6,610 nucleotides of DNA from positions 1 to 6,610 of the forward strand of contig JAFAPG010000441.1 in the NCBI GenBank assembly GCA_019247235.1, read 5' to 3'. The position numbers and the translations under genes were made by a program. This DNA is from Acidobacteriota bacterium. Lineage in GTDB: Bacteria; Acidobacteriota; Terriglobia; Terriglobales; Acidobacteriaceae. This document shows positions 1-6,610 of the stretch, in pieces (the stretch's first letter is position 1; every line of letters begins with the position of its first letter). Below the pieces are notes generated by a model, which saw nothing but the letters and a program-made list of their open reading frames with translations, had not been told where the DNA came from and did not search any database.

Positions 1-3
1 GGC

Positions 4-2268
4 TCAGGCTTGTGGTAGGCGGCGGTCTTTAATCTCCTGGAGATGCCGCCGCAGCCGTTGCAGCACTTCTTGCCGTTTCGAATTGGTGAGCTCGCCGCGG
101 AGTTCTTCGAGGGCGAAGTGCACAACATCATGATGATGAAGCTCTTCGGGAGCGACATCCCCGCTCAGATCCAGCCAGATGGTGTGCAAGAGATCGACCT
201 CTTTGGGCGTCAGGTGCGGAGCATGGGGTCCGAGATAGAAAACATGCTCTTGAGCGCTGGGGAAGTAAATGATCAGGGTTAACTGAGGTCTAGGCTCCGG
301 CAACCGCTCCCAAGCTAGTCCCGCTACACGCGCTTCTTCGTTGACCGGCCGGTTGGGAGATGCACCCAATACCACCGTCGAGGCCTCGAGACTCTGGGCA
401 GCTTTCAGGATGGCCTCCCACTTTTCCGTGGCTCCCGCTACCGCTAGGTGGATGGTCTTGCCTTTTTTTTCCGCCAGAGCCAGCGCACGGGTGAAGAGAA
501 TCTGTTCTTCCGTGCTGAACAGCTGCTGCGGCTCGAGCTCGTACTCGCCGCCTGCGGCGCGCCCCAGAAAGCGGAGATGCAGGGCCACCACATCTTGCTT
601 TCGGGCATCGACTCGATCCAGCGTTTCCGCCAAATTGTAAAGAGTATTGTAGTTTCTGATCATGACCAGCACATTGCCGGGACGCACGCCCAGAGCCCGG
701 GGCGTGAGGTCTTCGCCGGGCTCAATATTGAACTGATCCAGTTCAGCATGGGCGCCGGCGCGCCTGCGAGTCACAACTTCACAGATTTCAAATACCGAAA
801 AGAAAACGATGGTAAAAGCCACCCCCGAAACCGTGGCTACTTCTTTGGTGAATAAATTGACCACACAGAGGGCGATCAAGGTAACCGTGATCAGAACCAA
901 GCCAAGAGGAATTTCGGTTTTTCCCAAATGAAAATTGAAGGGAACGCGGTATTCGCGCTTGCCTGGTTCCTTGTAGCGGAGCACCAGCACCGCTAGACCT
1001 TTCATTGAGAAACTCCACATCACGCCGAAGGCGTAGGCTTCACCTAAAACGAAGATATCGCCCCGACTCAAAATGATGGTAAACAGCTGCAGGGCCACGA
1101 CCAAATTCAGAATGCGGTAGGAAGTTCCAAAGCGGCGATGGGGTTTGCGAAACCATTCCGGCAGGATTCCATCCTCGGAAATTCGGTTCAGAACACCGTT
1201 CGAACCGACGATGGCGGTGTTCACGGCCCCGGCCAACATCAATACACCGACTACCACCACAAAGGCGCGAAACACCAACCTGAGGGATAACGGCCCAACC
1301 AGGTACATGGCCAAGCCGCCGATAGGGTTGTCCTGGAAGCTCCCGCGTACTGAGTCGGGAATAATCATGACCGAGAAGAAAGCAACCCCAGCGGTAAAAA
1401 CCAGGCTGTATAAAAAAATAACGACCGCGGCCTTTTTTAGATTTGGAAGCTTCGGATGCTCAATTTCACGATAGACCTGCGCCATGGTCTCTTCTCCGCT
1501 CATGGCAAGAACGGAGTGGCCAAGACCGATGAGGACGCCAATCATGCCAATCTTAAAGGGTAAAGATGTGTAACGCAGCCAGCCTAAGGCGCCCCCATGT
1601 TCCCCCGTCAGATAACTGATATTGCGCAAGTGAGGTAGCGGAGGTAGATGTCCGCCTCGAAGCCAAAGGGTAGAACAGCACCAGATCAACATCATGACCA
1701 CCATGACGGTGGTCACATACATAATGCGAAGTGCCTTCTCGCTCGATTCCGGGATGCCCTTGATGTTTTCCCACCAAAAATAAATGGTGCACAGAATGGC
1801 GAATACGGCCGCCCCTCCATTCATGGGAATTTCGATATGCGAATGCGCGTAATGGAACAACTCATTGAGTAAGCCAACCAGGTAGAGTCCGGCAGAGACC
1901 CCGCTAATGGGGCCGGTCAGTATATAGTCAAACATCAGGGCTGAAACCGAAAACTTGGCGAGTGTTCCACCCATCGCCTCCTTCACTACGCGATAAACGC
2001 CGCCGCGCACGAACATGCCACAGCTCTCGATGTAAAGGGCAGCTACGGTCCCAGCAATCAGCATGATGGCGAGCACAAACCAGGGCGCCGGCTTGCCCAC
2101 GAAGTGCTCAGAAATGGCGCCAGCATAAAAGGCTGACGAACCCATATCGTTCAACACGATGGCTGCAACGCGCCAAAAGGAGATGAAGGCCAGCATGGCG
2201 CTTGAGGCCACCAGAACACGTGCAGCCGGGCTGGCTGTCACCGTCTTGGAAGGGCGGGTAAATTGCAT
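4..2268 (-). CDS. KimA/KUP-type APC-fold potassium importer with C-terminal USP-like domain
   Basis: Predicted inner-membrane K+ importer of 754 aa, starting at the ATG at 2268-2266. About 12 hydrophobic segments are visible (roughly residues 18-40, 62-80, 105-135, 153-166, 180-202, 237-256, 280-302, 330-352, 385-402, 405-432, 454-472, 478-498). A USP-like alpha/beta domain follows (about 531-670), then a charged, helix-prone tail (671-754). By-eye alignment with B. subtilis KimA pairs D41 and Y48 (TM1, same spacing), T118 and S122 in DYILTGPIS (TM3), S257 and E260 in SGEE (TM6) and Y412 (TM10) with its reported K+-pathway residues. The protein exceeds KimA (about 607 aa), mainly at the C-terminus. 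A c-di-AMP riboswitch lies directly upstream, as it does before kimA. The start is uncertain: a GTG at 2298 adds ten residues, and neither start has a well-placed Shine-Dalgarno. A general APC amino-acid permease is the alternative; the substrate is inferred. Confidence 0.83.
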   Translation of the reverse strand: MQFTRPSKTVTASPAARVLVASSAMLAFISFWRVAAIVLNDMGSSAFYAGAISEHFVGKPAPWFVLAIMLIAGTVAALYIESCGMFVRGGVYRVVKEAMGGTLAKFSVSALMFDYILTGPISGVSAGLYLVGLLNELFHYAHSHIEIPMNGGAAVFAILCTIYFWWENIKGIPESSEKALRIMYVTTVMVVMMLIWCCSTLWLRGGHLPPLPHLRNISYLTGEHGGALGWLRYTSLPFKIGMIGVLIGLGHSVLAMSGEETMAQVYREIEHPKLPNLKKAAVVIFLYSLVFTAGVAFFSVMIIPDSVRGSFQDNPIGGLAMYLVGPLSLRLVFRAFVVVVGVLMLAGAVNTAIVGSNGVLNRISEDGILPEWFRKPHRRFGTSYRILNLVVALQLFTIILSRGDIFVLGEAYAFGVMWSFSMKGLAVLVLRYKEPGKREYRVPFNFHLGKTEIPLGLVLITVTLIALCVVNLFTKEVATVSGVAFTIVFFSVFEICEVVTRRRAGAHAELDQFNIEPGEDLTPRALGVRPGNVLVMIRNYNTLYNLAETLDRVDARKQDVVALHLRFLGRAAGGEYELEPQQLFSTEEQILFTRALALAEKKGKTIHLAVAGATEKWEAILKAAQSLEASTVVLGASPNRPVNEEARVAGLAWERLPEPRPQLTLIIYFPSAQEHVFYLGPHAPHLTPKEVDLLHTIWLDLSGDVAPEELHHHDVVHFALEELRGELTNSKRQEVLQRLRRHLQEIKDRRLPQA

Positions 2269-2276
2269 CGGTAGCG

Positions 2277-2296
2277 GCTCGCTACAAGCGGCGAGC
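2277..2296 (-). promoter_or_regulatory. Candidate expression-platform hairpin just before the transporter ATG
   Basis: The transcript contains GCUCGC (2291-2296) and GCGAGC (2277-2282) separated by eight bases, a perfect 6-bp stem lying between the riboswitch P1 and the ATG at 2268. It overlaps the alternative GTG start (2298-2296). A purine-rich AAAGGGG (2301-2307) precedes it. There is no U-run after the stem, so control of translation initiation is more plausible than intrinsic termination. The stem is seen directly; its regulatory role is inferred from position only. Confidence 0.4.
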
Positions 2297-2310
2297 ACAA
2301 CCCCTTTCTG

Positions 2311-2463
2311 CGTCTGCGAGGTTAGCTGTCGGGCTCGGACTGAAAGGTGTCCTCCCGCTATCCGATGTAGGCTGGACTAACGGGTACGCCCCGCGAATGT
2401 TGGCGGTTCGGGTCCCCCGCTCCCGCCGAAGTGGCGGGACTCGACGTCTTCGTGATTCTAACG
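2311..2463 (-). promoter_or_regulatory. c-di-AMP riboswitch (ydaO/yuaA class) in the transporter leader
   Basis: This is a cis-acting aptamer of about 153 nt that binds cyclic di-AMP and controls the downstream transporter. Read on the minus strand, it shows the class landmarks in order: GAAUC (2454-2458), an optional hairpin (2421-2439), GGGGGACCCGAACC (2405-2418), a GGGG-C-U/A-rich segment (2389-2392 onward), a stem GGAC / GUCC closing the loop ACCUUUCA (2337-2352), and the highly conserved CCCGACAGCUAACCUCGCAG (2314-2333). CGUU (2460-2463) can pair with GACG (2311-2314) as a short P1, one pair being a G-U wobble. The 3' half closely matches the Thermoanaerobacter ydaO aptamer as I remember it. 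The CGUACCC following GGGG departs from the usual UGAAUC-like segment, and P1 is short, so the exact ends are approximate. In known cases bound c-di-AMP turns expression off. The class assignment rests on direct motif recognition. Confidence 0.9.
2421..2439 (-). other. Perfect 7-bp GC-rich hairpin inside the riboswitch
   Basis: An inverted repeat with arms 2421-2427 and 2433-2439 encloses a five-base loop (ACUUC in the transcript). It sits between the conserved GAAUC and GGGGGA blocks of the aptamer, where ydaO-class RNAs carry a variable-length stem-loop. No U-run follows on the minus strand, so I read it as an aptamer peripheral helix rather than a terminator of the upstream gene. Confidence 0.7.
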
Positions 2464-2550
2464 GTGACAGGCAAAGCCGGGCAAGACCTAGATGCCTCAG
2501 GTGCCTCGGGCAGTAGCTCGGAAAACCGGTGGTTAGCGGGCGCGCAGGGA

Positions 2551-4776
2551 TCAAGGCAGGTCAATGGCGAGCACCTCATGATCAACAACCGAGGGTACCC
2601 TGAGGGTGAGTTCGTGGCCGTTCTGAGAAAACTCTGCCGGCTTGTCGGCCACCAGTAGGCGGGCGGATTTGGCGGTCATGGCTCGAGGTAGCCGCAGAGA
2701 AACCTTCTGCTCGCCAACGGCAATGAACTCTCGATAAGGACCTTTCATGGCCATGGGGTTGGTTAGGTTCACCAAGTGCACGACTAGCGAATCACGATTC
2801 TCCCAGGCAGTCACCTCGAGAAAACCTGGTCCGGTGACTTCAACCGGCGCCACTTCATTGGTCGCCCACTCGACCGAGTTGCGAAGTAGTTTAAAGTGAT
2901 CAACGTTCAAAACCTCCCAGAACGTGCGATCGATATCCCCAGGGAAGTAAACGACCCGACCGGCGGGGGATAGATCGCGCAGATAGACCTCCGGGATGTT
3001 AGTGCGTCCTTGACGGGGGAAGACCTTCTCCATTGGGAGATCGGGGTAACTGGGAATCAAGGTAAGTGGCACTTCCCGCATTGCTTCGCGGGGCTCTACC
3101 TCAACTTGGTAGACGCCATTGATGATGCGCGGCGCATCTTCTAAGCCCCTCAGCAGCGGATGATTCCCCACGCTGTCGTGCTCGAGCCGCAGGTAGGAGT
3201 TTTTCATGGGTCCGGCAATACGATCGCGGCAGCGGGCACCAAACATCTCCCCCAGGCCGAAGTCTTTGCGCACCAAACCTCGCTCGTCATAGCGGCTGGT
3301 CTCAAAGCTAGCAATTAGTCCCCCGCCACGTTCGACAAACGCGCGAAGTTGGCCGCATTGGCGATTGCTGAGGACAGCGATGTTGGGCAGGATAAGGGCT
3401 CTGAAAGCTTCGATGTCGACCGCATCGAACCGTTCGTCGTGCACCATCTCAAAGGGAATGCGCGCTTCGACCAACGTTTGATACCAGCCAAGCGTGGCAT
3501 CCTCAACTCTGGCAACGGCCGTGCTGCCCCCGTAGAAGCGAGCACTCTGCTGAGAATAAACTAAGCCCACGCGAGCAATTGGCGATTGGTGACGTAAATA
3601 GTGTTCCCACTTGTAACTCCAGTCATAAATCTCTTCTACAACCTTCAGCCAACGTCGATCATGGAGCACTCCGCTGAATTTGCTGAACCAGGGCCGCATG
3701 CCATTGGCAATTCCGTCGAGCACCCAAATACGAATCTCGGGAGCGCTTTGAACGCTGTCTTTCCAGCGGTACGGTTCCTCCAGTCCCACACTAAACAGTC
3801 CAGCGACCGGCTTTGGACCCATCGTGGCACGGTATTCCTTGGCGTTCTTTCCGTTCAACCAAGGAGCTGCCACCCCCCGGCGGGCTTGACGGTCGGCCGC
3901 TAGCATTGGCGCCCTCTCGCCAACTCGTCGCATGTCGAGCGAACTCAAGGCGCCTCCTCCAGTGTTGGGTATGACAGCGGCATCGGGATTGATGTTGCGC
4001 ACCTCGCGTTCCCAAAGGTCCCAAAGATCAAACAGGCGTTGCTCCCGCCACTCTATGTAAGCTCGTCGGGCGGCATCGTGGGAATCGTCTGTACGGGGCA
4101 GATCTAATCCTGACGCATTCTTGAAGTTCGTGCGGCAGTGTCCGCAATAACACTGGCCCGAGCCGTCCCAGCGGTTGATGAAGATCCCGTCCACCAAGTA
4201 GCGGGCCATGATTTCTTTGTGCTCTTCGGTCATGAATTCGAAGTTATAGGGGCCCAGGGCACAGGTGACCCACATCTCTGGCGAGGACCAATGGCGTCGG
4301 GACTTGCCCTCGGAATCCACGGCGATCCAGTCCGGGTGCGCGACCTGAGTCTCGTCATAGGTTGCGTGGGGGTCGGTGCGTACCAATACCACCATGCCGA
4401 GCTTTCGACAACCGGATATCAACTCACCGAGTACGTCGCGGCCTTCCAACCAGGCACTAGGATGATGAAACGGCACTCTGGTCGGATAGTAAGCTACACA
4501 CCCGCCGCCGCTTAGGCACGCGCCGTCAGAATGGGTGCGTTTGAAATAATCTAGCCAGAAGCCAAGATCAAATTTGCCGGGATCATCCTCCACCAGCGTC
4601 AACTGTGCCCAGCGCATCGGCTTATCGATCCAAGAAGGCAAGCGACTTGCAGTGGGTGAAGCTGGTCTATTCTCAACTCCGACAGCGAAGTGACTAAATT
4701 GGCTGGACACAACCGCGGCACCACCGAGCGTGCCTGTTTTCATAAATCGTCTGCGCGTATACGAAGACCTATCCAT
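2551..4776 (-). CDS. Tat-exported GHL6-like glycoside hydrolase with beta-galactosidase trimerisation-type domain
   Basis: Predicted exported TIM-barrel carbohydrate hydrolase of 741 aa. The ATG at 4776 is chosen because it puts a Tat signal at the N-terminus: TRRRFMK (residues 7-13), then a hydrophobic, alanine-rich stretch to about residue 33. The frame stays open upstream to 4890, but that extension lacks signal character. A weak GGAAAAGGG lies 3-11 bases upstream. The barrel (about 50-390) resembles hypothetical glycosyl hydrolase 6 proteins, with an opening strand plus YYPT, a DGIF..RWDGSG block (D196, D204) and a C-x-C-x-x-C cluster at C209, C211 and C214. Residues about 400-520 resemble the Rossmann-like GH42 trimerisation domain, with VGLVYS, ALILPN and the glycine-rich RGGGLI. 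The last 100 residues, with HLVNLTNPMAMKGP, form a beta-rich C-terminal domain. Substrate and catalytic residues are unknown. It lies 276 bases after the GH35 gene, which suggests a shared role in polysaccharide breakdown. Confidence 0.85.
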   Translation of the reverse strand: MDRSSYTRRRFMKTGTLGGAAVVSSQFSHFAVGVENRPASPTASRLPSWIDKPMRWAQLTLVEDDPGKFDLGFWLDYFKRTHSDGACLSGGGCVAYYPTRVPFHHPSAWLEGRDVLGELISGCRKLGMVVLVRTDPHATYDETQVAHPDWIAVDSEGKSRRHWSSPEMWVTCALGPYNFEFMTEEHKEIMARYLVDGIFINRWDGSGQCYCGHCRTNFKNASGLDLPRTDDSHDAARRAYIEWREQRLFDLWDLWEREVRNINPDAAVIPNTGGGALSSLDMRRVGERAPMLAADRQARRGVAAPWLNGKNAKEYRATMGPKPVAGLFSVGLEEPYRWKDSVQSAPEIRIWVLDGIANGMRPWFSKFSGVLHDRRWLKVVEEIYDWSYKWEHYLRHQSPIARVGLVYSQQSARFYGGSTAVARVEDATLGWYQTLVEARIPFEMVHDERFDAVDIEAFRALILPNIAVLSNRQCGQLRAFVERGGGLIASFETSRYDERGLVRKDFGLGEMFGARCRDRIAGPMKNSYLRLEHDSVGNHPLLRGLEDAPRIINGVYQVEVEPREAMREVPLTLIPSYPDLPMEKVFPRQGRTNIPEVYLRDLSPAGRVVYFPGDIDRTFWEVLNVDHFKLLRNSVEWATNEVAPVEVTGPGFLEVTAWENRDSLVVHLVNLTNPMAMKGPYREFIAVGEQKVSLRLPRAMTAKSARLLVADKPAEFSQNGHELTLRVPSVVDHEVLAIDLP

Positions 4777-5052
4777 CGCCCTTTTCCATTCGGGGAGAAA
4801 ACACCCAAAAACCCAATAGTCTATCCCGGCTGCGACCCTTGCAGCGCACAGGGATGAAAATCCGCGCGAACACTGGCGGCCAACCGGCACTGATCCTAGG
4901 CAGCCAGATTGTTCTAGTTCGTGAAATCACCCATTCGCTCACCGTTCATGAATCAGCGCTTGACGAAGAGAGCTGGTACGAGTGGAGGGGCGCAGGGCCG
5001 AAATTGTCCTCAGAGTTTTTTGCCGACATGGCATCGCCGCCTTCTCTCAGCG
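4777..5052. other. Intergenic region between the two glycoside hydrolases
   Basis: I find no coding region, convincing promoter, riboswitch or intrinsic terminator here. A short stem (GCTGC / GCAGC with a seven-base loop on the minus strand, about 4829-4845) is followed only distantly by a five-base T-run, too far for a terminator. An 8-base palindrome (4945-4952) is isolated. The gap is long enough to hold a promoter for the Tat hydrolase, but none can be picked out by eye. Confidence 0.5.
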
Positions 5053-6610
5053 CTACCGCTCAGGAACCATCGAGTACAACCGCACACGATAAATATGCGG
5101 CTGGTGCGGATCCAACAGAATCTGGCGGCCTTGATTGGTCTGATCGCCATTCAACCATCGTTCCCTAGTCCACTGTCCCCCGCTTCCAGAGAGCTGCTCA
5201 ACTCCTTCTATCCCGGCAATTCCCGCATCGACATCAGGATCACGGACAACACTGACGGTCAGCCCCATACCCAATAGATAGAATTCCCCGGGTGAACTTT
5301 CTAGAATCAGCATCGCGCCATCGTCGGCGATGACCGCTCTGGCGGGCCATGATCGGGAGAGCGTTGCCGTGAACAGGTATCCTCCGAGGGCGACGGTTTG
5401 GGTCGGGCGTGCGCTGGTTGAATGGAGCAGCAAAGCACGACTTCGCCTTCGCGCCTGGGCGGAGAGCAACAAGTTGTGAATACTCCCCAACAACTCATAG
5501 ACCTGCATCATCATGGGTTTTGTGTCGCTCGGCTTCTCCGGAGGCACTAGGCTGTCAACGGCGAAAGGGCTAAAACCAAAGCAATGACCCTCCCCGTAAG
5601 CATAAAGTGCCGTGTAGGGAGCGCTCTCTAGTCGCGCCTCCGGTATAAAACCAGGATTGTTCGCCACCTGATAGCTTCGTACCCAGTATTCAAAATTTGG
5701 CCAATAGATATCAGGTGAATAAAAGTCAATGCTGGGGGCGGCAGCCCTCCAGACCGGCAAATTATCAGGATGAGGGCCTCCACTTGGATACTCGCCCGCC
5801 CTTTCTTCCGGGGCCGGAAGTTGCGCATTCACATACATAGGAAGCGCGTACTCGGCTTTGCCGGCCTGAGCCACGGTCTCGATATAGCTGGCATAGTTCC
5901 AGGCCATAAAAACCTCATTCGCCGCATCTCCGAACACTTCCCTCCAACGTTGGCCATGCGGGTTGAACTGCATTGCCAATTCTCGAGAGAGTTCAAGCCG
6001 CTTGCCTGAGAGAGTGCGTAACAATGTCTCTGGTACGGGGCCGCTGAAGACGCGGTTCGATTCCGCAGAGCGATCGCGCCCCAGCCCGAGATAGCCAACT
6101 TCATTTTCCACCTGCACCATAAGCACAGTCTGGGAATTGGAATCTTCTTGCCGGAGATGACGCATCAAGGACGAAAAAGCGCGGGCGTCGCTTCGGCGCG
6201 TCTCCAGGGACAAGGTCGAGAGAATCTCGAGAGGTTTTTGATCGACGCCCTCTGCACGAGGAAAACGCTTGGGGTTAGACTTTACCCAGGCAGGCGCATA
6301 GTTTGAGAAGGCATTCTTCCAGCTGCCAAACCAAAGAAGCACCAGGCGCAGGTTGTGCTGTCGCGCGACCTGGAGCCAGTGGTCCAAAATACTGAAATCA
6401 AAGCTTCCCTCCCTCGGCTCGAGCTGCTCCCAAGCAACCGGCACGAGGATGGTGTTCACGTTGAGGACTGCGAGCTTCGGGATCACGACGTCGGCTTCGG
6501 CGGCGGTCCCGGCTGAGGAATTGCCGAGCTCCCCGCCTAACATCAGAAACGGTTCGCCATTCACCTGGAGCTGGCCAACGCCATTTTCCATGCGAATACG
6601 TGGCAATTCC
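5053..6610 (-). CDS. GH35 beta-galactosidase with DUF5597-like C-terminal domain (5' end outside window)
   Basis: Retaining beta-galactosidase that removes terminal beta-linked galactose from oligo- or polysaccharides; a related Cellvibrio enzyme acts on xyloglucan side chains. The frame is open through the window edge, so the N-terminus is missing. The first possible start, TTG at 6606, falls inside the conserved LPRI...NGEPFLMLGGEL opening, so it is not a true start. Counting from that codon, 517 residues are visible. QVENEVG carries the expected acid/base E169 (codon 6100-6102), and IPEA carries the expected nucleophile E323 (codon 5638-5640), followed by the family-typical GFSPFAVDS. SPDIYWPNF belongs to the barrel. 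From about residue 365 the protein is beta-rich and ends with RWLNGDQT and YRVRLY, as DUF5597 proteins do, so the 3' end looks complete. Export is likely for the family but the signal region is not in view. The family call is firm; the substrate is inferred. Confidence 0.93.
   Translation of the reverse strand, partial: ELPRIRMENGVGQLQVNGEPFLMLGGELGNSSAGTAAEADVVIPKLAVLNVNTILVPVAWEQLEPREGSFDFSILDHWLQVARQHNLRLVLLWFGSWKNAFSNYAPAWVKSNPKRFPRAEGVDQKPLEILSTLSLETRRSDARAFSSLMRHLRQEDSNSQTVLMVQVENEVGYLGLGRDRSAESNRVFSGPVPETLLRTLSGKRLELSRELAMQFNPHGQRWREVFGDAANEVFMAWNYASYIETVAQAGKAEYALPMYVNAQLPAPEERAGEYPSGGPHPDNLPVWRAAAPSIDFYSPDIYWPNFEYWVRSYQVANNPGFIPEARLESAPYTALYAYGEGHCFGFSPFAVDSLVPPEKPSDTKPMMMQVYELLGSIHNLLLSAQARRRSRALLLHSTSARPTQTVALGGYLFTATLSRSWPARAVIADDGAMLILESSPGEFYLLGMGLTVSVVRDPDVDAGIAGIEGVEQLSGSGGQWTRERWLNGDQTNQGRQILLDPHQPHIYRVRLYSMVPER

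Noticed and set aside
448..855. Plus-strand open frames such as 448-855, 4138-4515 and 4921-5277.
   Set aside because: All but the left part of 4921-5277 lie antisense to well-supported minus-strand genes. Their translations show low-complexity or arginine/proline-rich composition with no recognisable domain. The 4921-5277 frame also spans the end of the GH35 gene and part of the intergenic gap without any family signature.
2269..2298. Lipoprotein signal: the GTG start at 2298 would give a protein beginning MLAACSE, which resembles a lipobox.
   Set aside because: There is no positively charged and hydrophobic region before the cysteine, and the downstream protein is a polytopic transporter. 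The extra ten residues probably come from leader sequence.
2421..2439. Rho-independent terminator for the Tat hydrolase gene.
   Set aside because: The stem is strong but no T-run follows it on the minus strand, and it fits as the variable peripheral helix of the riboswitch.
2455..2484. A sigma70-like promoter on the minus strand: TTGCCC, 18 bases, then TAGAAT.
   Set aside because: The TAGAAT overlaps the conserved 5' GAAUC of the c-di-AMP aptamer, so transcription must begin further upstream for the riboswitch to be complete. The -35 match is also poor.
4777..4890. N-terminal extension of the Tat hydrolase to an upstream start at 4890.
   Set aside because: The added 38 residues would bury the twin-arginine motif well inside the protein, and they have no domain or signal character. 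The ATG at 4776 gives a standard Tat signal.
4945..4952. Palindrome TTCATGAA in the gap between the hydrolases as an operator.
   Set aside because: It is only eight bases, has no flanking symmetry or second copy, and is not next to a recognisable promoter.
6604..6606. TTG at 6606 as the start codon of the GH35 gene.
   Set aside because: The frame continues open to the window edge, and the residues around the TTG (LPRI) already belong to the conserved opening of the family, so the true start and any signal peptide lie outside.

Overview
All three protein genes in this window lie on the minus strand. In transcription order (right to left) they are a GH35-type beta-galactosidase with a DUF5597-like C-terminus whose start is outside the window (5053-6610), a Tat-exported TIM-barrel glycoside hydrolase of the GHL6 / beta-galactosidase-trimerisation type (2551-4776), and a 12-TM APC-fold transporter with a cytoplasmic universal-stress-protein-like (USP-like) domain (4-2268).

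The most informative element is non-coding. The 250-300 base gap between the Tat hydrolase and the transporter is filled largely by an RNA that I recognise as a c-di-AMP riboswitch (ydaO/yuaA class), about 2311-2463 on the minus strand. It carries the near-invariant CCCGACAGCUAAC block, the GGGGGA-CC block, a short stem closed by GGAC/GUCC, and the 5' GAAUC. In Bacillus subtilis the founding member of this class controls ydaO, now kimA, a K+ importer. The gene downstream here looks like a KimA/KUP-type protein. Aligned by eye, it keeps an aspartate and tyrosine seven residues apart in TM1, the DYILT..xS block in TM3, the (S/T)GxE motif in TM6 and a TM10 tyrosine, the positions reported to line the KimA K+ pathway. 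I therefore read the transporter as a potassium importer under c-di-AMP control. A generic family search would probably label it an amino-acid permease.

The two hydrolases form a polysaccharide-degrading pair. GH35/DUF5597 enzymes act on beta-galactosides, including hemicellulose side chains in characterised cases. The Tat enzyme's substrate is unknown. They are separated by 276 bases with no recognisable element, so they may or may not be cotranscribed. The riboswitch marks a regulatory boundary, and the transporter is probably a separate unit from the sugar genes.

The moderately GC-rich sequence, weak Shine-Dalgarno sites, Tat-exported GHL6-type hydrolase and DUF5597-type GH35 suggest a free-living, polysaccharide-degrading bacterium of the Acidobacteriota, Verrucomicrobiota or Planctomycetota type. 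This is an impression from family content, not a phylogenetic result. I see no RNA gene other than the riboswitch, and no mobile element, CRISPR array or broken gene.
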